From positions 21,782,195 to 21,846,194 of the forward strand of contig CM033394.1 of the NCBI GenBank assembly GCA_019426215.1: 64,000 nucleotides of DNA. Reading direction: 5' to 3'. Under the pieces are notes generated by a model that was not told where the DNA came from, did not search any database, and was given only the letters and a program-made list of their open reading frames with translations. Made by a program: the position numbers and the translations under genes. Numbering within the stretch: position 1 is the first letter of the stretch; each line of letters opens with the position of its first letter. The DNA comes from Buddleja alternifolia. Its lineage: Eukaryota > Streptophyta > Magnoliopsida > Lamiales > Scrophulariaceae. Shown one piece after another: positions 11,089 through 24,401 of this stretch.

Positions 11089-12860
11089 TGTTAGGATTGT
11101 GCCCTCAGATGCCATAGAGGATAGAATGATAGGGCATCTATCTTGGTATTGACTTATTTCGATATTATTAATAAAGACGTTATTTAGTTTTCACTTAAAT
11201 CTTATCTGCATCTATAAGTAGTGTAAAATGTTTGTCTGTATTTTCAGTGCGATCCCTCTACTTCCTATGGGATAGGAAGATTGGAACTAGAGAGATCGAT
11301 CTTGATTACTAAAAACAAGTTTGCAAGTAAAGTGGAGTCTTTAATGGACAAATAAAGACTTAGAACACTTGTACCATCTTATCTCTGACATGGGAGTGCA
11401 TGTCTAGTACCATGGGATGGTAGGAGATTAAGATTGTAGGCACATTAGAGGAACTGATATGCTCAAACACGACTTGCATCGGTTCTGTCACATGGGTTTT
11501 CACTCTGTGACTGTCAATGACAGAACTGATTATGCGTAATAGGTGTAAGTGAACCTTTGACCTGAAACATCATGCTCAAGATGCATTTGACACGTCAAGT
11601 ATTTCATTAGAGTAGTTAGACCCAATTCACCCATTGGTGGGGTCGACCTTGAAATGCGGCTTGATGGGCAAATGGTAGTCTTAGCTGATATCTAAATGGG
11701 ATTTGTTCTCTCATAAGTGAGTGAGAAAGTACCCTATGTGATTATAGATAAATAGAGATCAAAGTCTTTGGCCAAAGCATAAAGAGACGATTATGCTAGG
11801 CACTAAATCGATCTCAATGATCTCGTATTATTATAATTAGTACATATGGTCAAGTCTCGGGAGTTTGACATAGCCATGACTCTCACTTGACTGGGGTACA
11901 CGAACAAAGGGTTTATACTTATACGACATTTATGATTGGAAGGTTTCGGAATGATCCTATCATTCGTTTTCATTTGGGTTACGAAGTGGGCCACGTGACT
12001 AGTTAGGTGTTACCCACTTCCTTTGGTTTCCTCTCATTTCCAAACGAAACGAACCTAAAGAGTCGCGCCAAAGGATTGATAAAGAAAAATGAAAAAGGGT
12101 TTTCTATTTTTCTTCTAGGAGTTTTAATTTATTGAATAAATTAAATAATTAATTCTTCATTACATGAAATAATTAATTATAAGGGTAAGATTAATTATTA
12201 ATTAATTTCCTAGGAAAATATATTAATGAATTAATTTATCTAATTAATTTAGTTATTTAATTAATTAATTTATTTGTTGGATATAATAAATTATTAATTG
12301 AATAAAAAATTAATTAAAACAAAAAAAATCCCGGGGGCTTAAAATAGCATCCAAATGGACGCCTATTAAGGCCTTATTGGGCGTCCAAGAGGAGCTCAAT
12401 TTTAGGGCTCTTTTGTTTTGACTTGTTCAATAAGTCATGAGGTATATAAGGACTCTTTGACTTAGAACAAGGAACATAACTTTCATAACTCTCCTAGAAA
12501 GAAAGAAGAAAAATATTCCTCCCCTCTCTAAACCCTAGCCATCGCCACTTAGAGATTCAAGTGGGAATTTTTCGTTTGTTGATCCGTGCGTGACAATTTA
12601 GAGACGACGTATTTTCGTTGTTCGGATCAAGTTCAAGATTTGAAGATCAAACAAAGGATTGAAGATTTGGAAGCTTCAAATTTTCGACTACTTGGAGGAA
12701 GAAGAAGTTCTCGAACAACTTTGTTTTAACGAGTAAGTTTTATTCGTTAAATATATTGTTCAATTTAAATATGCAATCATTGAATTCAACTTTGGGTTTT
12801 AAAATTAATTTTTTGAAATTCCTTCCGCTGCGTTTTTGTTATTTTTCGCGAAACCCAACA
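11089..12860 (+). repeat. 5' LTR of element B
   Basis: 1772 bp, TGTTAGG...CCCAACA, matching 18655-19978 joined to 30602-31049. A TATA box (GGTATATAAGG) is near 12440. A perfect palindrome CTTTGGCCAAAG lies at 11766-11777 and recurs in other LTRs of the window. Confidence 0.93.
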
Positions 12861-12874
12861 GTGGTATCAGAGTC
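12861..12874 (+). other. Primer binding site of element B
   Basis: GTGGTATCAGAGTC directly after the LTR. It matches the initiator tRNA-Met site except for a late mismatch. Confidence 0.9.
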
Positions 12875-14918
12875 AATCTCTGATTCGCATATTTAATTGT
12901 GTTTATGTGATTTATGATATGCATAATATGTGTTTTTGAAGCATGCGATTATGTGTTAATTAAATCTGCGTTGTTATGGTTTCAAGCATGGATTTTGATT
13001 TTTTATATTTGTTTTATATCTGGGTATATTTGTGATTATGTAAAAAATCAAGAAACAAGGAAAAACGGGGCTCGAAGAGTCACGAATTACTGCGCGCAGC
13101 GTGTAGCTGCACGTAGCGTACACACGGCCAAGCCGTGTGGCCTGGTCACTCGCACGGCCCGCTGATTTGGGTCCAGGAATTGGGTCGCTAAATGGGCTAT
13201 GTATTGGGTTGAAATTGTAATTTGGGTTTGGGTAAATTTAATTATTCGGGTGGGTCAAAAGGATGATGACCCGGTATAATTTAATTAAGCCCAACGAGAA
13301 ATTTTAATCAATTTTGACTTATTAATTAGATTAGGCTTAATTTAATTAAATTCCAAATGGGCCATTGGATAGGTGATTTGAATCTTAATTAAAAAATAGC
13401 CCAATAGAAATTAATAGTGTGTGCATGTTTTTCCGAATTAATTAATTTGAGGCCAATTGAATTAAATCCAAGTAGACCAAATGGATGGTAACTTGGGTTT
13501 GATGAAATCGAGTCCAATAAGATTGATTGGAATAAAATATTTAATTGGAATAAATTAATTATTTTTCTTGGAGTTAATAATTAATTTATAGATTAAATAT
13601 TATTAATTTATCCTCAACTTGGAAATTACTTGAATATTTGAATTAAGAATATAAATTATTTTTCTTGGATGATTAATAATTAATTCTTTAATTTTCGATT
13701 TAATGGTTGCTTTAAATCATAATAAAATAGAATTCCATATTTTATGTATTTATTTAGTTGGACTAATATTATTTTAATTAAAGGTAGATATACTTAATTT
13801 TGAATTTTGTATATCTAAGTCATCTAGTAGGACTAGAATGATTTTAATTGAAATAAGTAATATATAAAAGTTGGGAATTTATTAAAGGACTTTTTAGTTA
13901 GAGTAAAATTTTAAATATCAACATAAGTGTTTTAATATTGCGAGCATGTATTAACTGATGCGAGCATATCTTATGTTATGGAAACACCGATTATGGACTT
14001 AGGTCATCAAACACCGATCATGGACTTAGGTTATGTTTGATTTACTTTTCTTTCAACGGGTTGTTGTAGTAAAATAGTTTAGAATTATTTAAGCCCGTAA
14101 AGTTTTGTTTTTCTGCTTTACCTTTCCATGTGATGGCCTATTGGCTCGGGCCCTCTAGAAAAGTCCATGATCGAGTATGAATGGAATTTATTTATTTATT
14201 TACTTAATTCCATGATGATATTGATAGGCATATAAGTTATGCATGTTCAATATGTGATAGTTGCGCTATATAAATTGACTAATGTGTAAAGTAGGAACAA
14301 ACATTTGACAATTTAAATTCTTCCAAATAAATAATACCGAGTTAGAAAAGGATGTGTGACATCCTAGCCCTCCACTAAGCTTTCTAAAATTAAAATTACT
14401 ATAAATGTGTAATGCTTCCCAGTTATGGGGGTTATGCATTTAGAAATAATTTGAAATTTTATTAAGTGCATGGAATGCTTTAATCGAAACATATTTCGCC
14501 CCAAAAACCTGTTCGGTTGCAAGGTGAAATTCAAATGTTAGATTATAGGAGTTAGTGGGAATAAACTCGGGTAGTTCACGAGCTTAGAAATCGGTTAGGT
14601 TGCGGCTTGGGGAACTATGGGGAAAGGTATTGAAATATTTATTGGATAAATTGATGTTAGAGATCACTTCAATTAATTTAATGGGCCAGAAATTGGTTAG
14701 GTTGCAACCCATATAATTAATTGAGGACCTCAATACCCGCTGTGGAATCAGTGCCAATGATGATTCCCGATTTTCACATGGGAGTATGGGATTCGAAAAA
14801 TGCAGTGGGAGCCAAGATTAATTTTAAGTCCTTAATTTTTCTTGGTTACGTCAAATACAAGTCATCTAATTAATCTGGTTTATTTCTGCAGTTATTTTTC
14901 TCGTTTATCTCTCTCAAA
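12875..14918 (+). other. Untranslated leader of element B
   Basis: About 2 kb of AT-rich sequence without credible coding frames, between primer site and gag start. Long leaders are known in BARE/Angela elements. Near 13070-13165 it carries a GC-rich patch with a perfect hairpin (ACACGGC-CAA-GCCGTGT). Comparable patches occur in the leaders of F and I. Confidence 0.75.
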
Positions 14919-15828
14919 ATGACAAATCCACTTATGAAATTACTCGAAAGAAATGTTCTGATTGGACCCAACTACATGGATTGGCTCGCGATCTTAAGGA
15001 ATGTCCTAAGAGAAGAGTCAATTGAATATGTGTTGGAAATGGATCGTCCTCCTGTTCCTAAGAGGAATGAGGATACAAAAGTTCAACTAGCTCATTTTAG
15101 TTGGACTTGTGACAACTATAAAGTTAGAGGATACATCCTAAGCTCGATGTGCAGTGAACTACAAAGTTCTCATGATGGACATAATTCTTCATTTGGAAGA
15201 AATATTTGGATAGAGCGGTTGGACCGTAAGATATTTTATATCAAAACATCTCTTCAGAGCGAGGATGAGAGAGGATGAGGACGTGGGAGACCATGTTCTC
15301 AAGATGATGACCATAATGGAAAGATTGGAATCAATGAACTTCTATATGGATCTTCATCTTCAAGTTGATCTCATCCTACAGTTGCTCCCTGACTCCTTCT
15401 ACTACTTTGTCATGAACTTCGATATCAATGACATCGATTGTTCATTAGTTGGGCTAACCAATACGCTTGAAATTGAACAAGCTCGAATGAGGACAAATCA
15501 AAAGAGGGATTCTTCTATCTGTTTCACAAATGATTCATTGGATGATCAAAGAAATGAAAAGAGGAGAAGGCAATTAGGAATATCCACAAGAACTCAAAAG
15601 AAATCAGAACATAGGCATAAGAGCAAAGGACCTAAGAAAATGGACAAATGTCTCGAGTGCGGTGAGCTTGGCCACTGGAAGAGGAACTGTCCCAAATTAG
15701 GCAAAGGCGCAAAAGGTATGGAACTTTTTATTTTTGAAACTAATTATTCTATGACCGTTTTTTCTACTTCATGGATTCTGGACTCACGGGCTAGTGCCCA
15801 TGTGTGTTGTTTGGAACAAGATCTGTAG
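14919..15828 (+). pseudogene. Gag and protease start of element B
   Basis: The ATG at 14919 begins a typical gag N-terminus (GPNYMDWLAILRNVLR). The frame breaks near 15265-15278 and gag resumes to a stop at 15826. A CCHC zinc knuckle (CLECGELGHWKRNC) lies at about 15652-15693. The protease site reads LDSRAS, so the Gly after the catalytic Asp-Ser is Arg, probably inactivating. Between 15829 and 16060 only scraps of the protease-integrase linker can be read. Confidence 0.85.
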
Positions 15829-16060
15829 AGAAGTAGAAAGCTGGGCCGAGAAGAAGTGATGATCAAAGTCAAGTTGCGACATTTATTATGGAAATAAATT
15901 GCTTGGCAATGCTTCTTTAGTTAATGGTTTGTACTATTTAAATGTCCATAATTAATCTGATGTAAATGTTGTTACTAAGAAACATGGTAGGTAAGAAGCT
16001 AACTTAAGACTAAAGTGACATCTTAGACTAGGCCATGCTGGAGCGCACAAGATTCACAAA

Positions 16061-18639
16061 ATGGAAAAAGATGGGCCTTTAAGCTCACTAGGGTCGGATC
16101 CCTATCCAACATGTGAATCATGTCTCTTAGGCAAGATGGCTAGATCACCCTTCACCGGGATTTTTGAAAGAGCCACTCAAGTCTTAGGATTACTGCACAC
16201 CGACGTTTGCGGACCATTTGGAGAAATGGCTCGTGGGGGTTTCAACCACTTCATCATTTTCACAGATTATCATTCAAGATATGGTCTAGTGTATCTGATG
16301 AAGCAAAAGTCTGAATCCTTTGAAAGGTTCAAAGAATTCAAAGCTTTGGTAGAAAATCAAACTGGGCAAAATATAAAAACTCTGCGATCGGATCGTGGAG
16401 GAGAATATATGAGTGCCAAGTTTGATGAGTTCCTTAGAGAACAAGGAATAATGTTACAACTAACACCACCAGCAACTCCTCAAATGAATGGAGTAGCCGA
16501 GCGAAGGAACCGAAATTTGTTGGACATGGTTCGTTCCATGCTTAGTTACACTGATTTACCCATTTTGTTGTGGGGATACGCGCTCCTTACTGTTGCTTAT
16601 ATATTGAACAGATGTCCCTCCAAATCCATTCCTAAGACTCCGCATGAGATGTGGAATAATAGGAAACCAAGTTTTAATCATATTAAGATTTGGGGATGTA
16701 CTGCTTATGTCAAGAAGACTAAAGTGGAGAAATTGGAGACAAGATCCCTCATGGGACGTTTCATTGGTTATTCGGAAGATTCCATGGGATACTTCTTTTA
16801 CCTACATGATGATCAGAGAATCATTGTGACCCTACAAGCCCACTTCCTTGAAGATGAATTTATCTTGGAAAGGGGCAAAGGTAGAAAGATTGATCTAGAA
16901 GAACAAAATGAAACTCCCTCTGAGACATCTGTTCAAGAACCAAGGTCTAACCCAATAGTAGCACAACCACCACGTAAATCTGGTAGAATACCACATGAAC
17001 CTGAGAGGTATGGGTATCTACTGCAGGGGGAGCCTTAGCTCCACACTGTAGTACAAAATGGTCATGAAGATGGTCCTTGTACCTATGATCAAGCGACGAT
17101 GGATGTCGACGCTTCAAGATGGCGAGAAGCAATGGAAACAGAGATAGACTCTATGCAATCGAACCAAGTCTGGACTGTGGTAGATCGTCCTGAAGGTGTA
17201 AAACCTATAGGATGTAACTAGATCTACAAAAGAAAGATAGGTAGCGATGGCAAGGTTGACACCTTCAAAGCCAGGCTCGTAGCGAAAGGGCATAGTTAAA
17301 GAGAAGGAATTGACTATCAAGAAACCTTTTTCGCCCGTGGCCATGATAAAGTCCAAAAAAATAATGTTATCCATAGCTGCATACTTAGATTATGAGATAT
17401 GGCAGATGAATGTCCAAACGGCTTTCCTGAATAGATTCCTCGAAGAGGATATCTATATGGAGCAGCCAAAGGGTTTTGTATCCGAGACCAATATCCATAA
17501 AGTATGTAAACTTGAGAGGTCCCTATACGGTCTCAAGCAAGCATCTAGAAGCTAGAATCTTCGTTTTGATGAAGTAGTAAAGGGATATGGCTTCATCAAG
17601 AACGAAGATGAACCCTGTGTCTACAAGAAGACTAGTGGGAGCAAAATCTCATTCTTAGTACTATATGTGGATGACATTCTACTTATAGGAAATGACGTGG
17701 GAATGCTCACCACAGTCAAGAAATGGCTTTCGAGTAAGTTTTCCATGAAAGACTTGGGAGAAGCGACATACATTCTAGGAATTCGTAGCTATAGAGATAG
17801 AACGAATAGAATGATGGGTCTCTCCCAAGTCCTTTACTTAGAAAAGGTCCTAAAGAGGTTTAGGATGGATAATTCTAAGAAAGGGTTTCTTCCCATGAGA
17901 CATGGAGTACACTTGTCCAAATCTATGTGTCCTCAAAGTGAGGAAGATAGAGAGGAAATGAGTAAAGTACCCTATGCCTCTGCATTTGGTAGCCTAATGT
18001 ATGCAATGTTGTGTACAAGACCCGACATTGCCTATGTTGTAAGCGTGGTGAGTCGATTTCAGGAAAACCGGGAAAGGAACATTGGATAGCTATGAAGAAT
18101 ATCCTAAAGTATCTTAATAGAACTAAGGATATGATTCTCATCTATGGAGGTGGAGACCTGAAGATGGAAGGTTACACTGACTCGGAATTCCAGTCTGATG
18201 TCAATGACCGTAAATCCACTTCAGAGTTTGTTTTCACGGTTAATGGTGGGATGGTGTCTTGGAAAAGCTCCAAGCAAAGCACAACCGCGGATTCCACCAC
18301 TGAAGCTGAATATCTGGCAGCCTCAAAGAAGCTGTTTGGATGAGAAAGTTCCTTGGAGAACTTGAAGTGGTTCCTAGTTCACAGCTCCCGTTGCCACTTT
18401 ATAGTAACAACAATGGAGCAATAGCGCAAGCTAAGGAACCAAGGTCTCATAACAAGTCTAAACACATTGAGAGAAGATTTCACATCATCAGAGAGATTGT
18501 TGGCAGAGGAGAAATAGCAGTGCAAAAAATAGCCCCAGCTGACAATGTAGTTGACCCGTTCACTAAACCACTACCTCAGGCTGTTCTGGACCGATACCTG
18601 GAAGGGATGGGTATAAGCTACCACAATGAGTGCCATTGA
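16061..18639 (+). pseudogene. Pol of element B: integrase, RT and RNase H, several stops
   Basis: The integrase frame 16061-17038 has CESC, then the D (HTDVCGPF), D (RSDRGGEY) and E (GVAERRNR) triad. RT follows in pieces from about 17085. The first catalytic Asp of RT is Asn (QMNVQTAFL, about 17410), while YVDD survives at 17667. RNase H runs 18011-18639 across one frame change. Stops at 17219 and 17553 stand where Trp is conserved (TGG to TAG) and 17297 where Gln is expected (CAA to TAA). The protein cannot have worked recently. Lineage (Angela/BARE-like) is inferred from LTR length, leader and motif wording. Confidence 0.88.
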
Positions 18640-18654
18640 GTGCAAGTGGGAGAT
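18640..18654 (+). other. Polypurine tract of element B
   Basis: GCAAGTGGGAGAT directly before the 3' LTR. Confidence 0.85.
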
Positions 18655-19978
18655 TGTTAGGATTATGCTCTAAGATGCCATAGAGGATAGAATGATAGGG
18701 CATCTATCTTGTAATTGACTTATTTTGATATTATTAATAAAGGCGTTACTTAGTTTTCACTAAAATCTTATCTGCAACTATAAGTAGTGTAAAACGTTTT
18801 GTCCGTGTTTTCAGTGCGATCCCTCTACTTCCTATGGGATAGGAAGATTGGCACTAGAGAGATCGATCTTGATTACTAAAAACAAGTTCGCATGTAAAGT
18901 GGAGTCTTTAATGGACAAATAAAGACTTATAACACTTGTACAATCTTATCTCTCACATAGGAGTGTCTGTCTAGTACCATGGGATGGTAGGAGATTAAGA
19001 TTTTAGGCACATCAGTGGAACTGATATGCTCGAACACGACTCGCATCGGTTCTGTCACATGGGTTTTCACTCTGTGACTGTTAATGACAGAACTGATTAA
19101 GCGTAATAGGTGTAAGTGAACCTTTGACCTGAAACATCATGCTCAAGATGCATTTGTGACGTCAAGTATTTCATTAGAGTAGTTAGACCCAATTCACCCA
19201 TTGGTGGGGTCGACCTCGAAATGCGACTTGATGGTCAAATGGTAGTCTTAGCTGATATCTAAATGGGATTTGTTCTCTCATAAGTGAGTGAGAAAGTACC
19301 CTATGCGATTATAGATAAATAGAGATCAAAGTCTTTGGCCAAAGCATAAAGAGACGATTATGCTAGGCACTAAATCGATCTCAATGATCTTGTATTATTT
19401 TAATTAATACATATAGTCAAGTCTAGTGAGTTTGACATAGCCATGACTCTCACTTGACTGGGGTACACGAACAAAGGATTTATACTTATACGACATTTAC
19501 TATTGGAAGGTTGCGGAATGATCCTATCATTCGTTTTTGTTTGGGTTATGAAGTGGGCCACGTGACTGGCTAGGTGTTACCCACTTCCTTTGGTTTCCTC
19601 TCATTGCCAAACGAAACGAACCTAAAGAGTCGTGCTAAAGAATTGATAAAGAAAAATGAAAAAGAGTTTTCTATTTTTCTTCTAGGAGTTTTAATTTATT
19701 GGATAAATTAAATAATTAATTACTCATTAGATGAAATAATTAATTATAAGGGTAAGATTAATTATTAATTAATTTCCTAGGGATATATATTAATGAATTA
19801 ATTTATCTAATTAGTTTGGTTATTTAATTAATTAATTTATTTATTGGATATAATAAATTATTAATTGAATAAGAAATTAATTAAAACAAAATAATTCCCG
19901 GGGCTTAAAATAGCGTCGAAATGGACGCCTATTAAGGCCTTATGTGGCATCCAAGAGGAGCTGAATTTTAGGGCTCTT

Positions 19979-21582
19979 TGACACGACAAAATCCTAGCAA
20001 GAGAACTAGGTCGCGTAAGTAGTAAAGTGGATTTCTAAGTCCGGGGTTATCGTATCCGCAGGGACAACTATAATCTAAGTACCGAGACTACTATATTACT
20101 CAATTCTAAGTTAAATCGGTCGATAGAAAGGTTGATTAACTAATTAATAAATACTACAAAATAAACTAAGGCAACGTCACACCAAATAAAGGGAGGAAAC
20201 AATAGAGAGAAGCGATCAAGGCACATGGTTCAACCAATTATGCATTTCGATTGTGATTTAGGTTCTATTGGATTATTAGATTGATTTAGCTAAGGCGAAA
20301 TTCCCTAACGTACGTACCACCCAATCTCTTGGCATAGCAAACCTACCCTTGGTAACGATTTCCTATATATCTCTATATGAAAACCCGATTAACGAGGATG
20401 CATTTAAGGTCTAGGAATTCCCCACGTGAATGGAAAGCCACCTAAAGAAACTGAGTATATCTCTAGTCGGTTTAACTATAGGGTATTCAATGTTTATATC
20501 TTCCCTAGGTTATTATCTCTCGATCTCTAACCTAGGAATTTTATCAAACACTTGGTGATCAAGCAAATGTAGCATTGAGATCAAATATTGAATACATAGC
20601 TAAAACCAAAATTAATACAATAAACACCAACAAATCAACAATCAAAATAACATAAATGGCCTATCCATGGCCTCAATCAAACAAGTTTAGCTCATATTCA
20701 TGTCAAAACTGTAAATATAAATCATACAAGTCATAGGAGATTTGAACAAATTCAAGAAATAAATACGTAAAAACTCCCTAATTCTTGTAGAGATGTGGAT
20801 TCCTTGTTGAATTCTCCATGTTTTGACCTTTAATCTTCTCTTCTAAGCTCTCCCTCTCTCTATTTTCGTGTGGTTGCTGATATCCAAGGTGAGTTAGGGG
20901 AAAAAATGGCTAAAAGGGGTATTTATAGACCAACCCGCTGTCTCGAACGCCGCGGCGTTGGGTGTCGAACGCCGCGGCGTTCAACATTCTGCTCCTGAAC
21001 GCCGCGGCGTTGGTGTTGAACGCCGCGGTGTTCCCCTGCTGCTCCGGCCAGTTTTGGTAAACTTCGTATAACGTTCTCTACCGATGTCAGAATACACTGA
21101 TTCAAGATGCTGTAGAATCCTAAAACAAATATCTACAACTCTCAAGAAGACACTGGGGCCTAAATCAAATGTTAAAGATGACAAAATCATCTCACAAGTC
21201 ACTGAATGAGAAAACTCTATCGTAAGACGTCTCTTCCGATGACGTTTTCACCTCCTTCCCTACATATCGGATCTTTGTCTTCAACACAATAAATGTACCT
21301 TTGCCTCTTATCTTTCCATTGGTATAAGAAGTGTGTAATTTGGACATGGGTAGATAAATCTATTCCATAAACTCTAGCACTGCGCATACAGCATTTTACC
21401 TTGTGTTGTATCTTTATTCATGATTTACCTTCAATCCTTGTTCTTTTCCTCTAAATCATATGTTATTCTAGAAAATATGAGAAAACATGGATCAAAGCAT
21501 CAAATGTGATCAAATTATCAAGGAAACAATCAAAACCAAGTCGATAAACGGGGGGAAACTAGTGTAAAAATAACATATATCA
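19979..21582 (-). repeat. LTR 1 (outer, 3') of element C
   Basis: 1604 bp, TGACACG...ATATCA. Closely similar to 28995-30596 (1602 bp). Confidence 0.92.
20918..21032 (-). promoter_or_regulatory. TATA box with upstream array of four GC-rich palindromes in the LTR of C
   Basis: On the minus strand GGTCTATAAATACCCC (about 20917-20932) is a strong TATA box. Just upstream are four copies of the perfect 14-bp palindrome AACGCCGCGGCGTT at 20946, 20968, 20998 and 21019, the last with one mismatch. Start-to-start spacing is 22, 30 and 21 bp, near multiples of a helical turn. The same array is in LTR 3 (29960, 29982, 30012, 30033). LTR 2 keeps two copies (25578, 25600). The surroundings are AT-rich. 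I infer a core promoter with binding sites for a dimeric factor; the factor is unknown. Confidence 0.6.
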
Positions 21583-21620
21583 ACTACCCCCAAACTTAGC
21601 TTTGATCGTCCTCGATCAAA
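21583..21620 (-). other. Polypurine tract and adjacent hairpin of C, copy 1
   Basis: On the minus strand a perfect 8-bp stem with AGGA loop (TTTGATCG-AGGA-CGATCAAA, 21601-21620) is followed by TAAGTTTGGGGGTAGT, which abuts the 3' LTR. The tract is the expected plus-strand primer. The hairpin recurs upstream with a different stem (22869-22886). Confidence 0.75.
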
Positions 21621-23157
21621 TACAATCAAGCACACACATGAAAATTGAAATTTTCATTTGCCAATTCATACACACAACAGCAAGCATTATATCTTCAAAA
21701 TGGATTATAAAAAACGACGCGATGCTTTTGAACATTCAACAATTTGAAAACCTTACAAAATCTTAGTTTCCATCCCTATATCATGAACTCCCACACCCAT
21801 ATTCATGTCAAGAGCACACTTTAGAAAAGATTATGCAAATCAATTGGAAGGTAAAGACATTGAAACAATTCAATATTCGTTAACTCATCGGTGTGTATAA
21901 AGTGCAAAAGTCGCAATCAAAAGGTCTTTCCGGCTTGTAACGTAAGGCTAGGTGATGGCTAGGACCGGAAGATATGGATAAAGTGACTAATTCAAGAGAG
22001 CCTATAACTCAAAATCATCGAGCTAAATTCTCATATAAACCATATAAACTTTCACAACTTATCACTTATCCATTTTTCACTCTATTTTGCCTTTCAACTT
22101 ACAACCCCCAAACTTGTTTCTTTTCATATCGGGTTGTACATAGATTTCCAAGCCAAATGATCCAATCGAGTGCCAAGATCAAAGCCTAGTCGACAGCACA
22201 CTTTTTTTTCTTTTTCTTTTTTTTTCATATATATCTCTCTCTCTCGAATATTTAGCCCATTGCTCAAGTTTTCATTTCATCCCTTTTTTTACATAATACT
22301 TCAAACCTCAAATATCCCAACATAGCCAAAACATCACTATCTAACTCATATTCATTCAAATCATAACAAGGTGACTACCCATATTCAAGTCAAATGATAT
22401 GAAGTTCTAAACTCTCTTGATTGGGTGCAAAACATTGTTTTTCTTTTAGGGTAGAAGGTGGTTGTCGTGGCTTATGAAATAAAGTCGAATGGTGGTTTCT
22501 AGTGTGCTTAGCACACTCCATTCTTATCAATACGACTCAAATCAAGGTCTAGAGATTATGCAATATTGAGAAGGCCAAAATGTAAGGCTAACAACAATGA
22601 AAGATGGCCTACATCATTTTATGACTTTACAACATTAATACACACTTCATAGTCAACAAAATTGAAAGTCCAACGTTTTAAAACTGCAATAAGTCGCACA
22701 AGCATGACTAAAAAGGGCTTTCAAGTCACAATATATGACATGTTGACCACAGATAAGAAACTTTGACTTCGAGAGAGTAGAGATATTCAAACGCATTATG
22801 CTCTTATGCAAGGGTGCACCAATTCATGAAGTCTATATCAACAAGGTTGTACCCCCAAACTTAAATTAAACATTGTCCTCAATGTTCATGAAATAAATGC
22901 AATGTAAGAGGGATAAGTGATACAACCCTGAAATGGAGAGAAACGGATGGAGCATGGTGGTGGGCTCATATCCCAGGATCAAACTGTGATCAAAACCTGA
23001 ACGAGAGAAAACTCAAAGGAAATCATATAAAAACGAGTTAAGGGGGAGGGAAACAAGACAAGGGCACAAAAGAAAAGAAAGAAAGCAATAAAAGAAACTT
23101 GGGTTGCCTCCCAAGAAGCGCTCGTTTATAGTCATTAGCTCGACTCTCTTGCACTGC
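21621..23157 (-). other. Non-coding 3' part of internal region 1 of C
   Basis: No credible frame. It holds a second purine tract (TAAGTTTGGGGGTA, 22850-22863) directly downstream on the minus strand of a hairpin AACATTG-AGGA-CAATGTT (22869-22886). Both elements mirror the terminal tract. A CT/T-rich run lies near 22200-22245. Confidence 0.7.
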
Positions 23158-24311
23158 TCATGGTGGATCATAAGGAGCAATGCCAATTTTGTATGGACGA
23201 GCCTTTTTGTGCTTTTTCCAGTTACGTAGAGGCTTCTCCTCTCCAACCTCTATCACACAACCTAAAAGAACTAGAAGTGAGCATAAGGTCTCATTCAAAA
23301 ATACATAATTGAAATGTAAAGATGAAAGTTTAAGAGGAAGTGACGAAGAATCATCAATGGATGATTGCAACTCATATGTGGCTGTCCCATACTCCCCTAG
23401 CCTTGGTTTTGACAACTCAAATGGTGGTTCATCCAAGTGAATTATATATCCTTTGATTTTCTCATTCTCGACCGTAGTATCACTTGGGTTCTCAAAGTAT
23501 GCTTCGAATGGATCACTAGAGTTGTAAACCTTGACTTCAACGTCCTCCACTCTATCTCTCTGGTTATTGATACAATTTTGTAAGAATTCGAGAGATATGG
23601 TGGTATGTGACATTGGGTTCTTGAAGATTTTTAATGTTCTTTCTTGGCCATGTCTGGGAATGGTTTCAAAAATCTCTTTCTTCAATCGTGGGTGCTCAGG
23701 TGCTTTTGCCTCTATTTTGATACACATGGTTTCTGGAGGTGGTTCTTCTTCAGTGATAGGGTGTAGACATTGTAGTTCTAAATCAAAACCTTGTTCAACT
23801 TCTATATTGAGGGAAGCCTCATTCTCTTTGCTGCTACTCTCCATGGTGCAAGGCGCTCTCTCCTTCCATAAGTTGACTGCTTGATTTACTAATCTTGCCA
23901 CTTCCTTGCTACGAGCTTCTGACTCCTTTCTTCGAGCTTCTGACTCCTCGAAATTTGCTTCTGCCTCCTTTATGCTAGCTTGTACCCATACACTAAATTC
24001 ATTCCCCAAGGCCTCAATTTTAGACCTCGTCTCTAGCTCTTGTTGATGAAAACTATCATGTTGTTGGTAACGAAGGCTACCGGCATGGCAAACCCTGATG
24101 AAAGTATCATTGCATCATTGTTGTAACTCCATGTTGAGCTTGGATAATTTATCCAACCGGGATGTATCATTTTATTTTGACATGTTGAGCTTGGGTGACT
24201 TATCCAACCGGGATGGTAGGATGGCTCATAGGATTCCATTTGCATTGAGCTTGATGTGGTGATTGATGAATCCATATCCTGACATGGCCATTGAAAGTTA
24301 TAAGCACTCAT
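23158..24311 (-). pseudogene. Open reading frame of element C, copy 1 (one frameshift)
   Basis: ATG at 24311 begins MSAYNFQWP. A one-base loss near 24090 (copy 2 has an extra T there) shifts the frame, and the remainder reads to a stop at 23158, about 385 residues in all. After a Tyr/Pro/Ser-rich N-terminus with two near-repeats (HPGWI..PSSTW), a charged helical stretch rich in EAxxxEESEARRKE predicts a coiled coil. The C-terminal third contains LKLSSLHFNYVFL, which resembles the L-K-P-L-P-x-H-L-x-Y-x-F-L linker that precedes RT in plant gypsy polyproteins. There is no zinc knuckle and no catalytic motif. Function unknown; probably a remnant or replacement of gag plus linker. Confidence 0.6.
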
Positions 24312-24401
24312 ATCTTCAAAAATTAAAAATAAACAAAATTAAAAGAAAATGACCTAATCTGAGAATGAATAAGAGAATCTCGATATTAGATACCATAGTT
24401 G

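Noticed and set aside
12914..13165. Small frame in the leader of B
   Set aside because: It crosses the GC-rich hairpin patch and has no homolog in the leaders of F or I.
20946..21032. CRISPR-like array from the regularly spaced GC palindromes
   Set aside because: Repeats are only 14 bp, spacers 7-16 bp, and the context is a plant LTR promoter.
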